DNA of 64,000 nucleotides from Breviolum minutum Mf 1.05b.01. Its lineage: Eukaryota > Sar > Dinophyceae > Suessiales > Symbiodiniaceae. Made by a program: the position numbers and the translations under genes. The DNA lies in assembly GCA_000507305.1 (NCBI GenBank), contig DF240209.1:14885-78884 (forward strand), given 5' to 3'. Below the pieces are notes generated by a model. That model did no database searches. It was not told the DNA's origin and worked only from the letters and a program-made list of their open reading frames with translations. Below, one piece after another: positions 10,901-21,741 of this stretch; within the stretch, counting starts at the first letter, position 1; each line of letters starts with the position of its first letter.

Positions 10901-13187
10901 GACATGGTCCCCCTTTTTGTCACTAGTCTCTTTGAGCCTTGCTGAAACCGCACATCAATGATGCCATGCTTGCTAAGTAATGTAACGTAGTGCATGGTTT
11001 CCGTAGGCAGGGATGCCGCACCGGCTGCTAATCACGATGACAATGATGATGACGATGATGGATGATAGCAACCATGACCACGACGTCGATGATAATAATT
11101 ATTATTATTATGATGAGGATCAGGATGTGGATGAGGATCAGGATGATGATGCTGCTCGTGGTGGTGGAGGAGGAGGTGGTGGACCAGGATTGCCTTGCAG
11201 ATTATTTCCAGAACAACCGCTACTATCGTGATGGTCATGGTAAACATGACGTTGATGATGTGAGTGAATTGCAACGATGTCGTTGTGCGGTTGTATCGTC
11301 AGATGATATGATGGATGTGGTTGATAGCAAAGATAATTTTCAGGACAACCACGTGAGTAGAAAGGCAGCAATGGACATGCAATAACATGTGCTGGGTGGT
11401 CGTTCGGGATATGTGCGCTGGATATGCTAACACATGGCTCTGATTGGGAACGTGTTTTCTCCTTGCATTTGTTAGAGTAGCACTGGTACTGTATCAGACC
11501 TGACATATTGCACACGCTCCAGACACTGAAGCTATCCTTTGTATTAGTTGACCTTGAGGTCCATGGGGTATGTGGCTTTTGGGGCTGTCTCGCTGCAGTC
11601 CTTTGGGACTGGGGTGGTTTTGACCGTTTCCATGGAAGCAGCGGCTGGCAATGCTTTCCTGTGAGCTCGACAGATTCCAGCTGCTTTGTTGATGCAAAGC
11701 GGCTGGCCCTCGTGGTGCCTGAGCTGCAAATCTCATCCCAACTCTCTCAGCTTCGTGGTTTTTGCTGGTAAGTCACGAGTCAGCTTGGATTTTGAAGGCT
11801 CAGCTGATTTTTCTGGCCTGCGTGCTTCTTTGGGCTGGAGGCTCCTTGGCCTGTCCGTCTCCGACATTCGGAAGATACGCTGGATGTTACATTGTTCCAT
11901 ACGGTTCCACAATGGTGACCTCAGAAAATATGGAAACATATGAAAACCAAAACGAACACTAAATAACCTATTAGTGCCTATTATAGCAGAATCTTGCTCT
12001 GCTAGTCCATCCCCACGTCAATACGTCTTCGTGACTCATCTCGATTCTGATGGCCCGAAAAGTGCAGCTTCATGACTTTAGTGGATCCAATTGCAAGCTC
12101 TGAAGTGGCAATCTCTGGAACATAATCAAAACATATCAACACCAAGCTAGTTTTCGGCTGCCTTTCAGGACGGCTCTTGAAACGTCGATAGATGGCTACG
12201 TTGTCAAAGAAAGTTGAGCCACAACACTTCCAAGTTGCGGACTTTTCAAAAATATGAGATTTTGAAGGAAAAGGCCCTGAAAAGAAAAGATACACAAAAC
12301 CTGTAACAGATAAAGACAATAACGAACAGAAAACATGATAAATGCAGAAAATACATGACAGAAACAGGAGCAGGATAAACATACAAAGAACACGTTGGTG
12401 ATGTTGGAGTGTCACTTTGGGCAGCTGGTGCAGTATTTGGTGACCTTGGACTGTAAGTTTTCGTGGCAGGGTGTAGTTTTGCTGAACTGGGTGACGTCGC
12501 AGCGTAACTTTTCTAGCAGGTTCAGTACTTGGTGATGTAGCGGTGTCCGTTGGCGTGACAGCTGCAGGATTCGGTGTGCTTTGGATAGGAAGCCGGTGAG
12601 CCAAACCAATGTTCATTCTTGGACCACCCATGCGTCAAGGATCAGGCTTCAAATTTTCTTGACGCGCTTCTTGAGTGGCAGGTGCAGTACTGTATTTGTT
12701 TATCTTGAATGGTGTGGCAGGCGCTGTACGACATTGGAGCGCGACTCTCGCAGTTGTTTGCAGAAGTTTGTTGCAGCATCTTTTTTTAGAGGAGAGATCA
12801 ACATGTTCAAAAAAAACCAGTCAAGAAACCAACATGTTGGAATGCAAAAATCATGGTCAGCGACAGCAACACAGGTCGAGGCGTGCACATTCTGCATTAT
12901 ATAGGCAAATTACTAGTAAAAACTGTGTTCCCTGTTTATTTACATAGTATGGTGTCTGTGATGATCAACATGTGAACATGACCAAGTGTTCTTTCGCATG
13001 TCTTGGGTGCAGCCGAAGTGTTCTAGGCCTGTCTTTAATCATATTTGGTGGCGCGCGTCTCTTGGGAATTCTACGAGTAGACCACGACGCAGAGGAAAAG
13101 GGCATTGATGCGACAGAGCACGCCCAGATTCTTGGTGCAAAATTCCACCAGTTCCGCCTTGACCCATCTTTGAAACTAAGTAGCGAT
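4901..13187 (+). CDS. Ammonium transporter AMT-2, about 15 exons
   Basis: AMT/Rh ammonium channel spanning some 8 kb. Exons in order: 4901-4989 (tentative; coiled-coil [18 protein letters not shown], frame link unproven); 5631-5734 ([19 protein letters not shown]); 5855-5965 ([19 protein letters not shown]); about 6222-6282 (tentative); 6538-6592 ([13 protein letters not shown]); 6674-6720 ([12 protein letters not shown]); 7037-7143 ([19 protein letters not shown]); 7269-7390 ([19 protein letters not shown]); 7493-7591 ([18 protein letters not shown]); 8722-8764 ([14 protein letters not shown]); about 10000-10126 ([20 protein letters not shown]); 10718-10798 ([15 protein letters not shown]); 11559-11660 ([19 protein letters not shown]); about 11780-11840 ([14 protein letters not shown]); 13027-13187 ([18 protein letters not shown], tail [12 protein letters not shown]). 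The order is exactly that of the family. Most junctions agree in phase. Two introns need a GC donor and one a GA donor. The start codon and stop were not found: the last exon runs into an (AT)n tract where GTATAT may be a donor. Confidence 0.88.
8336..8570. repeat. Degenerate minisatellite, GGTTCYGGAACCAGG-like
   Basis: Units built on GGTTC, GGAACC and CAGG recur every 15-25 bases, for example GGTTCCGGAACCAGG, CTGGAAACAGGTTCTG and CTGGAACCAGGATCAGG. The core GGTTCCGGAACC is a perfect palindrome. The array lies within the intron between AMT-2 exons 7493-7591 and 8722-8764. Open frames on both strands here follow from the repeat. Confidence 0.75.
9135..9560. repeat. ATGAT/GATAT satellite of about 400 bp
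   Basis: Near-continuous runs of the pentamer TATGA/GATAT with variants (TAACATAACATAAT, ATGATATACTATG). The tract is AT-rich and lies in the AMT-2 intron before the exon near 10.0 kb. Minus-strand open frames here (tyrosine, serine and isoleucine repeats) are artefacts of the repeat. Confidence 0.92.
12395..12760. repeat. Decayed 40-50 bp tandem repeat
   Basis: On the + strand, units of 40-51 bases share the pattern GCAGGTGCAGTATTTGGTGA, CTTGGACTGTAAG and GGCAGG, with another copy around 12675-12740 (GGCAGGTGCAGTACTG, GGCAGGCGCTGTACG). Read in the best + frame, each unit gives a [14 protein letters not shown] hydrophobic peptide broken by stops. It lies in the last AMT-2 intron. It looks like a decayed coding or minisatellite repeat and accounts for part of a 209-codon minus-strand open frame. 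Confidence 0.55.
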
Positions 13188-13246
13188 GTATATATATATA
13201 TAAACACATATATATACATATATATATATATACACATATATATAGA
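13187..13246. repeat. (AT)n tract after the last AMT-2 exon
   Basis: GTATATATATATAAACACATATATATACATATATATATATATACACATATATATAG-type sequence. The AMT-2 tail exon runs directly into it. The first GTATAT could be its splice donor. Confidence 0.8.
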
Positions 13247-13760
13247 ACTATTTTTGTTTCATGTTTCACGTTTCGTTTCATGGGGTGTTTCAATGGTTTT
13301 CTGCACCTCTATGGGTTCATGCTCTAGATTTGGTTCAATGGTTTATCTTTAGCACAGCGATTCCCGCTCGAAAACCAGATGTTTTGATCAGATATGATCA
13401 CATATGTTCATGTATGTTGTTTCTAAGTCTGTTGTCTTTTGCAAGGTTGGCTAGTTCCTGGGACGTGAAACAGGGTCTCACAAGCATGCAAAGTCTTCGG
13501 ATCATGACATCTTCCAGGTTGCACGATCCCATATAGCTCCTGCACGCTTGTGCTATATTAAGGAATCGGGCATACAACTTTCAAGAGCAGCAAGGTGGGG
13601 CATTTGCGGATGCATTTGCAATATGCAACAATATTAGCACGGAAGCTACATTCATGACACATTTGTATGATGAAAACAGTGATTATGCCTACGCATAAAC
13701 AAAATGAGTCGCGTGGGATTCAAGCCCGAGTCTAAATAAGATGCCAAACCATTCAGACAG

Positions 13761-14058
13761 GAGACCTGGACGCACTGTTCTTTATTGGGAAACACTCGCT
13801 CGAGAAGGGATTCTTCTGCACTGCTTGCATCACGCTTGCTGCTGCCAAGGCCCAAATTCATGGCGAGTCCTTTGGTTTCAGTGAGTCCCCGTGTGTCTGT
13901 TGCCAAAGCAACTTCTTACAGAGGCTCAGAAATTCACGTGACTTGATCTTCATGTTTGCAGCCTGATGTCTGATCTGGTTGGGAACAGAGTTCCAAAGAC
14001 TCCGGAAATTGCTGTGACTCCAAAAATGCTTCTGAGATTGGCCGCAAGACTCTTTGCG
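13761..14058 (+). CDS. Two joined exons, product unknown
   Basis: Exon 13761-13890 follows a CAG acceptor (ATTCAGACAG) and encodes DLDALFFIGKHSLEKGFF and TACITLAAAKAQIHGESFGF. A GTGTGT donor follows; a GTGAGT ten bases earlier is an alternative. Exon 13962-14058 follows TTTGCAG and encodes LMSDLVGNRVPKTPEIAV and MLLRLAARLF, ending before GTCGTC. With the GTGTGT donor the phases agree (CC plus C). I do not recognise the protein. It lies about 570 bases after the last AMT-2 exon, on the same strand, and could be the next gene or an unusual AMT-2 tail; the phase does not fit a direct join to AMT-2. Confidence 0.45.
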
Positions 14059-15422
14059 GTCGTCAAAGTTATATTATGTCGTTTGTGTATGTTTGTGTGT
14101 TGTAAAGCTTGGCAGCTCGGAATCTTGAGTCTTCATCAAGTCATATACTGTAGCTAGATAGTCGATCTAGTCCAAGCAAAACTTCCAAAAGGAAGTTCGA
14201 GCACAGGATTGGAGCAGATGCTGGATGCTTAAAGTTTCTTTTTGGCGAGAAACACAAATGCATATGAAGGGTGGAAGAGTTTGAGACTGCAAACGCTCCA
14301 ATCTCTTGATTTTCAACTGGCCAAGAGTGGCCATGCATTGTTCAACCACTTTTGATTGCGCGTAGGATGCAAGCTTCTTTTGACATGTTTCTTGGAACAC
14401 AATGACATGTTTGACATTGACTTCGGCAATCTTTTTTCTATATAATATGTATGTATAAGGACGTATAATGTATGTATGTCTTTATTTAACTATACATCTC
14501 TATGAACATATATACACATGCATATACATACAATTGCACATATTACATATGTATACTGAATATGTGAATTCATGTAAACAGTAGACACATTTGTTTAGTG
14601 ATTAATGTGAATGATTTCCTTTCAAACCTTTTTATCTCGGAGGCACTGCCGAGATGGAGGCCACATGGTCCAAACCGAGAAGCTTTTATAGTCACACTTG
14701 TGACATTCAGTGCACAAGATTTTGACACCAGGAAAAGGGGAAAAGGAGTCAGCAGCTTCAACCAACTTGAAATCCTGTAAACACATAGTAGAAACATACT
14801 CCTTTGCAACAGGGTTCTGGCAGAACGAACTGTTATCCTTGTTTCTTGGCCTTATGCTCTGATCGAATTTCTCGGTCATGCATGCAGCTTGATTACTTCC
14901 TTTGCGATCCTTGTGCATGGTGCTGCTGCGCTCCCTTCCTTACTATGTACATCTATGTACTATCCACTTGTTACACATGCTGTCACATGCTAGTACTAGG
15001 TACTAGAGTGCCTCCTCTGGTCTCTTTTTACTCAAAAGAGCAAGATCTTTTTCACAGCGTTTTCTAGTCATCGTTGCTTTAGCCTTTCAGGCTTTGCCTA
15101 TGGCTTTAGCCTTAATTCAGTGTCATTCATTGTGTGAACACGATGTGCTGCCATCGCAACTGTCCATGGGTCGCACATTTCTCACTTCGCACAGCAGTAC
15201 AGGTATCTACCATATTTGTGAGCAGGGGCATCATGATGCATCATATTGCACCGTTTCTTATGGAGCTCTCCAGATACGGCTCATGCCAGAGGTCTTTCGA
15301 TTGGCCTTACTAGGTCAAAGACTTTCATGCAAAGCTTTACCCACTGATGCATGAGCAGAGCATGGCGACTTCCAATCCTTCCCAACTGCAACTTGTGGCT
15401 TGGTCAAGCAACCTGCACCCAG

Positions 15423-15685
15423 TTTCTCCAAGTTCTGCAACGGCATTCAAGTGCACTTTCAGAGGACTATTCTGAAAACTTTCAGCCTCCAGGTAAGCCT
15501 TTTTCTCAAACTGTTGCTGGGAGTGAGCAGCTTAGGTCTGTGGACAGCGAAGGAGTGCACTGATGCGAGCACGAGGATTGCAAACCCAGCTCGCGGAGAA
15601 GGCGCAACGCTATGCTTTTGTGAAAACCACAGAACCAGGTGCAACAGCAAAAGATGCAAACCGCTGGATTTTTTGGGAAGTCTGA
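15423..15685 (+). CDS. Two exon-like segments, product unknown
   Basis: Segment 15423-15492 lies between a CAG acceptor and a strong GTAAGC donor and can encode FLQVLQRHSSALSEDYSENF. Segment 15536-15685 follows a TTAG acceptor. In one frame it encodes MRARGLQTQLAEKAQRYAFV, then TTEPGATAKDANRWIFWEV and a TGA. In another frame, which fits the phase of the first segment, it encodes a cysteine-rich peptide (LCFCENHRTRCNSKRC). I cannot decide between the frames. The region may belong to the same gene as the terminal exon at 16.2 kb. Confidence 0.35.
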
Positions 15686-16223
15686 TGCTTTGGACGCTTG
15701 CATCGGGTAGGCTTGCAGTAGTCTCAGTAGTTGTATATCTGGAACAGCCCTAACAATAGCTATTTGTGTGCGTGTTTGCCCAAGCTAGTCAGCTAGTCTT
15801 GTGCGAAGCGCTGGACTGATGGCCAAAGAAATGTATCTCACGACATCTGATGCAAAGATTCAAAACGCTTCCAAAGCACTGATAGGGAAATGAGAAATGT
15901 GGGCATGTACGTTTGGATCGATATTTGAATTATAACATTGTCACTGTGGCAAGAGCTTTGTGATGTCGCCCATGTCCTAGTAGTTCAGGTATGTGGGTCG
16001 GTATGCGTATTTAATTATTTGCAATGACTAAACATTTCATGTCGGGAGAAAGAGCAGCGCTTTTGATGCATGGAGAAGTGGCACGGAAGCGTATTAGGAG
16101 CGTATCTAGGTGTCGGCGCATATATGTTGTTAAGTCCTGTAAGCACTTGTGCACTTGGGTACACGTTGGAGCTGGCGTCGCTTCGTGCAGTACTTGCGAA
16201 ATCTTGCAAATGGTTGTTAAGAG

Positions 16224-16322
16224 GTCAACCTCTCGGCTAAGCAGAATGCACACAATCTGAAGGCTAAGCAGATCCAAGATGTGTCCGAGCGAGAAGAAGT
16301 CGAGGCACCGGCGGCGAAGTGA
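16224..16322 (+). CDS. Terminal exon, hydrophilic C-terminus
   Basis: After a GTTAAGAG acceptor the frame reads VNLSAKQNAHNLKAKQ, then IQDVSEREEVEAPAAK and TGA. The composition (Lys, Glu, Ala, Gln) and the clean AG|G start make this a convincing last exon. The parent gene is not identified; exons at 13.8-15.7 kb are candidates. Confidence 0.5.
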   Translation, partial: VNLSAKQNAHNLKAKQIQDVSEREEVEAPAAK

Positions 16323-16550
16323 GACGGGATGAAATTCAATCCGTGAAGCCTTGCAGTTTGCGATACCTCGCTGCTACTGAACCTTGTTTTTGGCATGCAG
16401 AACTGACAATGGCCCCTGGCACTTCCAAATGCTAGTTTGTGCAAGGTAGGACAGCAGCAAACAAGACCCTAAGATGAAGGACAGAGCGATACATGAGAGA
16501 CCAGATTTTCGATACCAGACTGTCTAGAAGTGTCTAAGCGCCGATTGTAG

Positions 16551-16669
16551 ATAAGATGAAAGCACACAAAAAAGACTGGCTGCACTCAGACTTTCGTGCT
16601 AGTTTGGTTCAGGCAGACCAAAGAGTCAAGCTGCTGATGTCTGGCCGTCAACGAGCGCAGGACCTATGA
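16551..16669 (+). CDS. Exon encoding a basic helical segment, product unknown
   Basis: Following GATTGTAG the frame gives KMKAHKKDWLHSDFRASLV, then QADQRVKLLMSGRQRAQDL and TGA. It is charged and helix-prone. It may be terminal, or internal with a GC donor (GCGCAGG) just before the stop. Product not recognised. Confidence 0.42.
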
Positions 16670-16899
16670 ACTTGGGGCGGGATTCAAAGAACCATTAAAA
16701 AGACGGATGTGGTGGGATCATGTGGGATTTGTGCAAGCAATTTAATCCGCACATCCCATGCCAATCTACAGGCAACCTCCTTTTTTTTGTTCTCAAAATT
16801 GTGTGCAGACTGCTCTTGGTGGGGCCTCTACATGCTTCAATTTCTTGTAGTGAGTCAAACTTCCAGGGTTTTTTGACTTTGCTACTCTGATATTCTCAG

Positions 16900-17838
16900 T
16901 CTTTGTTCGGAGATCCAATCTACTCGCGAACAAACCACATGTTGGATCGTCTTGGTGACCTGGGTCCGCTGACCGTCTTTCTTCTAAGATCTTCTTGGAC
17001 GGGTGGAAACTTTCCAGCCTTCAATCAATCCTGCTCACGTAGGATGTTTCTTTTAGGTGGCATGGCACTTCGACCATTAGCCCACAGGAAAAAGATCAGA
17101 AGTGAAGATGTCTCATATTTGAGCTCCCAAGTGCATGCGGAAAGACTGAAGGTTTCACACTGTTTTTTGTTTGGCTGAACTCTGGCCACTGAGGAGCGAT
17201 CAAAGGCCTTGAAATCTGGCCTTGTGGAAGTGACACAGGAGGCCAGTCAGATCTAAATGCACGTTTCAGAAACATGCATGGACACGGTCTGGATGGTCAC
17301 TTCCACTGAAAGAAGTGGCATTAAACGGTGTTGCGGTACAATTCTCAAATTGACAGTTGATAGAGCGAGTTTGCATGCTAGAACATTGTACTTTCTGTTG
17401 GACGAGTGTAGAGCAATTTGATGCCACAATGTCACAACGTTGAGACTTCCATTCGAAGGAGACCTCGCTTGTTAACTTCTTTCAGGTTGAGAGCCTTCGC
17501 TGGAGAGTCAGTGCTTTGCAAAGGCCAGGCGCTGATCCGCTTTGAACTTTGAGGGCAAGTCGGCAATGAAGATCGACACAAAAATCAACGATATAAAGAT
17601 TAGTTGTCGAAGGCATTCACACCTCCAGGGTCTCTACCACATCTCAGTCCAGTGCTTCTAGACGTGACATGGTTTCACTCATGACCTGTGGTTTTCCAAA
17701 TTCTCAGGCCACCCTACGGGATGTAAATGGCCGGCAGCTGTGTTCGAGTCCATGAATACTTGAGTTGCTTGAGGCTCCTTGACCACCAAGAGGCAGAAAG
17801 CCAGCAAGCAAGCCGGGGAGCCAACGCATGTAGATGAC
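16900..17838 (+). CDS. Cluster of short exon-like segments, product unknown
   Basis: Five short + strand segments with splice-like borders. About 16900-16957: FGDPIYSRTNHMLDRL after TTCTCAG. About 17193-17256: ERSKALKSGLVEVTQEASQI then TAA. 17486-17545: VESLRWRVSALQRPGADPL after a strong TTCTTTCAG. About 17703-17750: ATLRDVNGRQLC after TTCTCAG. About 17771-17838: KRQKASKQAGEPTHVDD then TGA. Each has protein-like composition, but they are short and I could not prove continuous phase. They may belong to one or more genes lying before the 17.8-18.5 kb exons. Confidence 0.3.
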
Positions 17839-18492
17839 TGAGACAAACATGCACAGACGGCAGCAAGATGCACGCCAAACGCACTACGACGCGAAGGAAC
17901 AGCCCCCCAAAAACCGTTGAAGATTCAGCTGATGAAGTGGAAAATGCACATATGATACGTTGGGCATGGAAGCTTTTCCAATCTAGTTTGTAGATGTTTG
18001 TAGGGGAGTCTCCAGTTTTCTGTTTGGAGTTAGAATTAATTCAGATATTTTGCTGCTCCAGTTCAAGCGATACAAGAGGTAGCGGCTCAGCTTCTGGAAG
18101 CGATGAGGCACGGGAACTGGGAAACCTGGCGATCGGGAGCTTTTTTCAAACTTCTCTGTGCCATTCGATCTGATTGGATCTTCGATCTCTGCAGTTCAGC
18201 AATTTTCCAAGTGCAAGAAATTCAGGGAGCCTTTCATTCGTAATTACCTTCCGAGGCAAACATCAAGAAAAATGTTATTCGTCTTGCAGGATTCAGTTTT
18301 ATCCTCCGTAGTGCTTGGTTGTGGAACGACACAGAAGTTTTGGTGCTGTAGCCATTCCTGTTAGTGCAGGTACTGCAGCTCCGACAGAAGCGGCTTGCAG
18401 TTGAGGAGAAATGTAGGACAGATGGGAAGGAGAGGAAGCAAAGCTACCCTGTCTCGCCCCAGCACTGCCAGTGTGGTGTGGACCAGAACTGA
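17831..18492 (+). CDS. Four-exon gene end, product unknown
   Basis: An open stretch 17831-17988 encodes KMHAKRTTTRRNSPPKTVED and ADEVENAHMIRWAWKLFQ, probably ending at one of its GT sites. Exon 18045-18226 encodes AAPVQAIQEVAAQLLEAMRH, NWETWRSGAFFKLLCAIRSD and WIFDLCSSAIFQVQEIQ. Exon 18290-18336 encodes FSFILRSAWLWNDTE. Exon 18370-18492 encodes VLQLRQKRLAVEEKCRTDGK, then ERKQSYPVSPQHCQCGVDQN and TGA. The last two junctions agree in phase. The first of these needs a GA donor (18227), and its intron is only about 60 bases; the second intron would be 33 bases. Such short introns are unusual and weaken the joins. Helical protein with no family I recognise. Confidence 0.45.
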
Positions 18493-19439
18493 CTCATCTT
18501 AAAAAGAAGTCACATGATAGCTTTTCAATACATTTTTGTGAAACTATGGTTCATCCATGATCATTTTGTTTCCTTTTGAAGTATGGCCGTAACCTTTTGA
18601 TTCGATGCTACTTTGGACTGTTGGTTTTGGTATAGTAGAAAGTAGAGAGTATATAATCCAGTGAAAAGCAAGTCTTATTTCGAAGAAAAAGATAGTACTG
18701 TATATAGTTCGAAGATGAGATTCACCAGGAGCTGCAATGAATCCAATGAGGCTCATAGCTGGGAGGGAATCCTTGTAAGTCAACAGCATGCAGATGCCGA
18801 GTCTCCAGACAACTTCGATTTGCATGTCCAAGATTTCTTGGTCTCGAAACATTCCAAGATTTAAAAGCGATCCTGAGATTGGGTTTGACAGTCGAGAGAC
18901 ATGGATTCTGAGCAGTCCTTCGTTGTTGACAGGCGCTCTCAAAGAAGCTTGAGGACAGACCATGGTTTGAAATTGGAGCTCAGGTGATTGACTCAATTTG
19001 TGACTAAATCGAATATGAAATATAGAAGGACTGCAGTATGTTGAAACAAAAATGAAGTGCTCAGCGAAGTATGCCAAAATGCGAAGCCATTTCAGTCCAG
19101 GAACACCTTTTTTGTAGAGTTTCTCTTGGCAAAAGCACCTTCCCGATGTCGCTTCCAACACACTCCCGCCTTCACAGTTGTTTTGCCATTGCCGCAGCAG
19201 GAGAAATCAAAGGATGGGGACAGCGTGAAGATGGTAAAGGAGCTTCAGCATGCTTCAGCAATATGGGCAATATCAAATATGTAGAACAAACACGTGTAAG
19301 AAATTTTACGCAAAGACCAAGTGCAGAATTTTCCCACGCCAGTATGGTTCTTCAGCCGGCTTCCAAAGACACTGAACGAAAATGAACTGCAGCCCTTCTT
19401 AAACATTTCTTACCAACATATTTTCACTATAGTTCCTTC

Positions 19440-20701
19440 AGTCAGTTGGCCTTGTTGTGACAAGGAGGCTTTGAAGGCCTTTGCGGAGGGCGCTTGTGCC
19501 ACCTTCTCCGAAGCATTTCAACGGCCGCTTCTCAGGCTTGTAGCGCATTATAGCGCATTGCTGTTGGACTGAATATGCCCTCTCCAAAGAAAGGGAATCG
19601 CACGAGTTTAGAAAAAGTCCTAAGGACTCTTTTCGGTGAGGCTTAGGTCAACTCGGAGTTCTGAAGGGTCCTGCACAGTAAAATGATGCGAATCGAAGCG
19701 ATGAAATGTTGGAGGCGTTTGGCACTGTTGGAAGACTCCCTGCAGCGCATTCACCAGCCCTTGCAAGGTGCCTATGATGCAGCTTTTGCTGTGCAGTCTT
19801 TGAGACTTCGACTTGTAAACTTTTCCTGTGACAAGATTGCAAAAAACGTCTAGAATCTTTTAAGCCGGATCGACTTTGTGAAAGGTCCAAGCGTATGAAA
19901 TTGGGGTGCCAAAAAATGCCGTTGGACTTTTTTTAACAACTTCGCAGTCTGTGAAGAGCTCCTGCAAGGACTCCGAAGTTTTGATCGACCTGCAGCTCGA
20001 CAGGAGAGATGACGAGGGAAGCAGAAAAAGACTAGGACATTTCATAGCATTGATATACTTTGATATTGCCTTTATGCACTGCAGGCTTCCAACATTTGAA
20101 TGAGAATCCGAGAGCAGCTGGCAGTGTTTGGGAAAATCTTTTCAGCCCAGCTTGGTGAGGAGCTTTTGAATAGTGGTCATGATCTTCTGAAAGCCTTCTC
20201 AACCTTGGTGGCTTGGGAGCCAAGCATGACAAAGCCTTTGCTTACTTAAATTGACTGAAGATTCAAGACCCTAATTGAATGAAAGACTTTGGTTCTTTGG
20301 GGGTCATACATCCCTCGATTTGTGAAACATGGGAGATTTGGCTTGTAAAACGCTCATAGCATCTCATGGGTTTCATACTGTGTTTTTTGCAGCTTTCCTC
20401 GAGGAGAAAAACGCGTGGGATGGGCGTTCCAGCAGGTGCTTCAGCTGCAGAAATCAAGCTTGTCAGTCATTGTCTCTACAGATGCCAGATGCCAGGAGTA
20501 CTCATAGATTTCCCAGCCTCTAGGGAAAGTGGCACTGTGTGGCAACTGGCACAACATGTGGCACCAATCCCTTTTGCTCCCACGCTTCTCACTTTTGGAA
20601 TTTTATGGTGCAGGCTCCAGGCCCCTCTGGCAGAGCTACGCGAAGCAACGCGGCAATGGCGCCGCTTGGCAAGCTTGGTTGGCATGACTTTTGAAGCGTG
20701 A
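19440..20701 (+). CDS. Helical protein, C-terminal exons, product unknown
   Basis: Exon about 19440-19535 encodes DKEALKAFAEGACATFSEAF and ends in a GC donor. Exon 19667-19814 encodes VLHSKMMRIEAMKCWRRLAL, LEDSLQRIHQPLQGAYDAAF and AVQSLRLRL, ending at GTAAAC. The codon split across this junction (AG plus G) is Arg, so the GC-AG intron keeps the frame. An exon from 19948 (SVKSSCKDSEVLIDLQLD) follows TTCGCAG. An exon from about 20105 encodes IREQLAVFGKIFSAQLGEEL and NSGHDLLKAFSTLVAW. The last exon 20614-20701 encodes APLAELREATRQWRRLASLV and ends in TGA. The protein is strongly alpha-helical. An intermediate segment near 20400 is open in all three frames and left out. Function unknown. Confidence 0.5.
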
Positions 20702-21741
20702 AGGGAGGCTACGCGGTTAAGCCAAAACGCCTGGTGACAGTTCTGATCCTTTCTGTTCTAAACTGGAAGGTCAACTCGAAGTGATTTGCCTTAGTTTCTC
20801 ATTTTTTCTCTTGGAAGTTCTCCACTTCCAGATTGATTCAAGTTGGCTACCCCGTTCTTTTAACTTGATGTAAAGAAGTGAGCCCCTTGAACAAATTTAA
20901 TTTGAAACTCAGGCCAGCAGCATGGGCACCCGGTGCCAGCTTGACCATGCTTTACCTGGTCATGCGATTGTGAAGGCCTCCTAGAGCAAGAGACAGGCAG
21001 CAAAACGCGCGCCCTTTGAATTGTAGCATGATTTGTCTCGCTGGGAATCGCAGCTTGCTTGGAACATCTTGGAACAGCCAAGGGCATGCATGGATATGCA
21101 TGGTGCACTCTAGTATATAAAGCAGCAATATACAATATAGTCTAGTCAACTATTTGATTGCAAAGTGAAACGGCAAGCATAGAATAAGCACCTGTTTGCC
21201 TTTGATTTCTTGTTTGGAGTTCCCAGGCTGGGAAGGTAGTTGACAAATCGCTGGCCGCAGCAAACTCTAGGGTTTGACTCCAAAGCTTTGAGTCATGCCT
21301 TTTTGACCCTGCTGAAGTGAAAGGTCCGTTGGTGGGAGGCAAAAGTGGGGCAAAGACAGGAACGTTCCCTGGATGTCTTATATGATCATAATATATATAT
21401 ATACATATATGCTGATTATTTTTGGAGTGTGGCTCGTTGTCATACGAACATGACACTCCTTGCCAAGCTCGCTGAACCCTACCATTGTCGTCCTTGGCGC
21501 ATCCAAAAAGCAACCTCATATACGAATTGCTCCTCTCGCAAGAGGAAAATGTGTGGAATTCCGGAAAGCAGCAAATACGCAGCTTTTCAGCATGTAGCTT
21601 CAGCTCAGCCTTTCCGGACTGGTTAATCAACCTTGACCCCTTTCACGTTTCAAATCTTTCTGTTTCTTCCATGCGCATCCGGTTTGGCTCCAGCTTTTGC
21701 ATTAGCATAGGAGTTCATCCCAACATGTGATCTATACCTGG

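Noticed and set aside
12002-12631. 209-codon open frame on the minus strand
   Set aside because: It crosses a decayed tandem repeat and an AT-rich hydrophobic stretch inside the last AMT-2 intron. It has no splice borders and no family resemblance.
18544-19161. 205-codon open frame on the minus strand
   Set aside because: Some stretches look protein-like, but it has no recognisable motif and opposes the strand of every firm exon. Kept as a check for strand-specific RNA-seq only.
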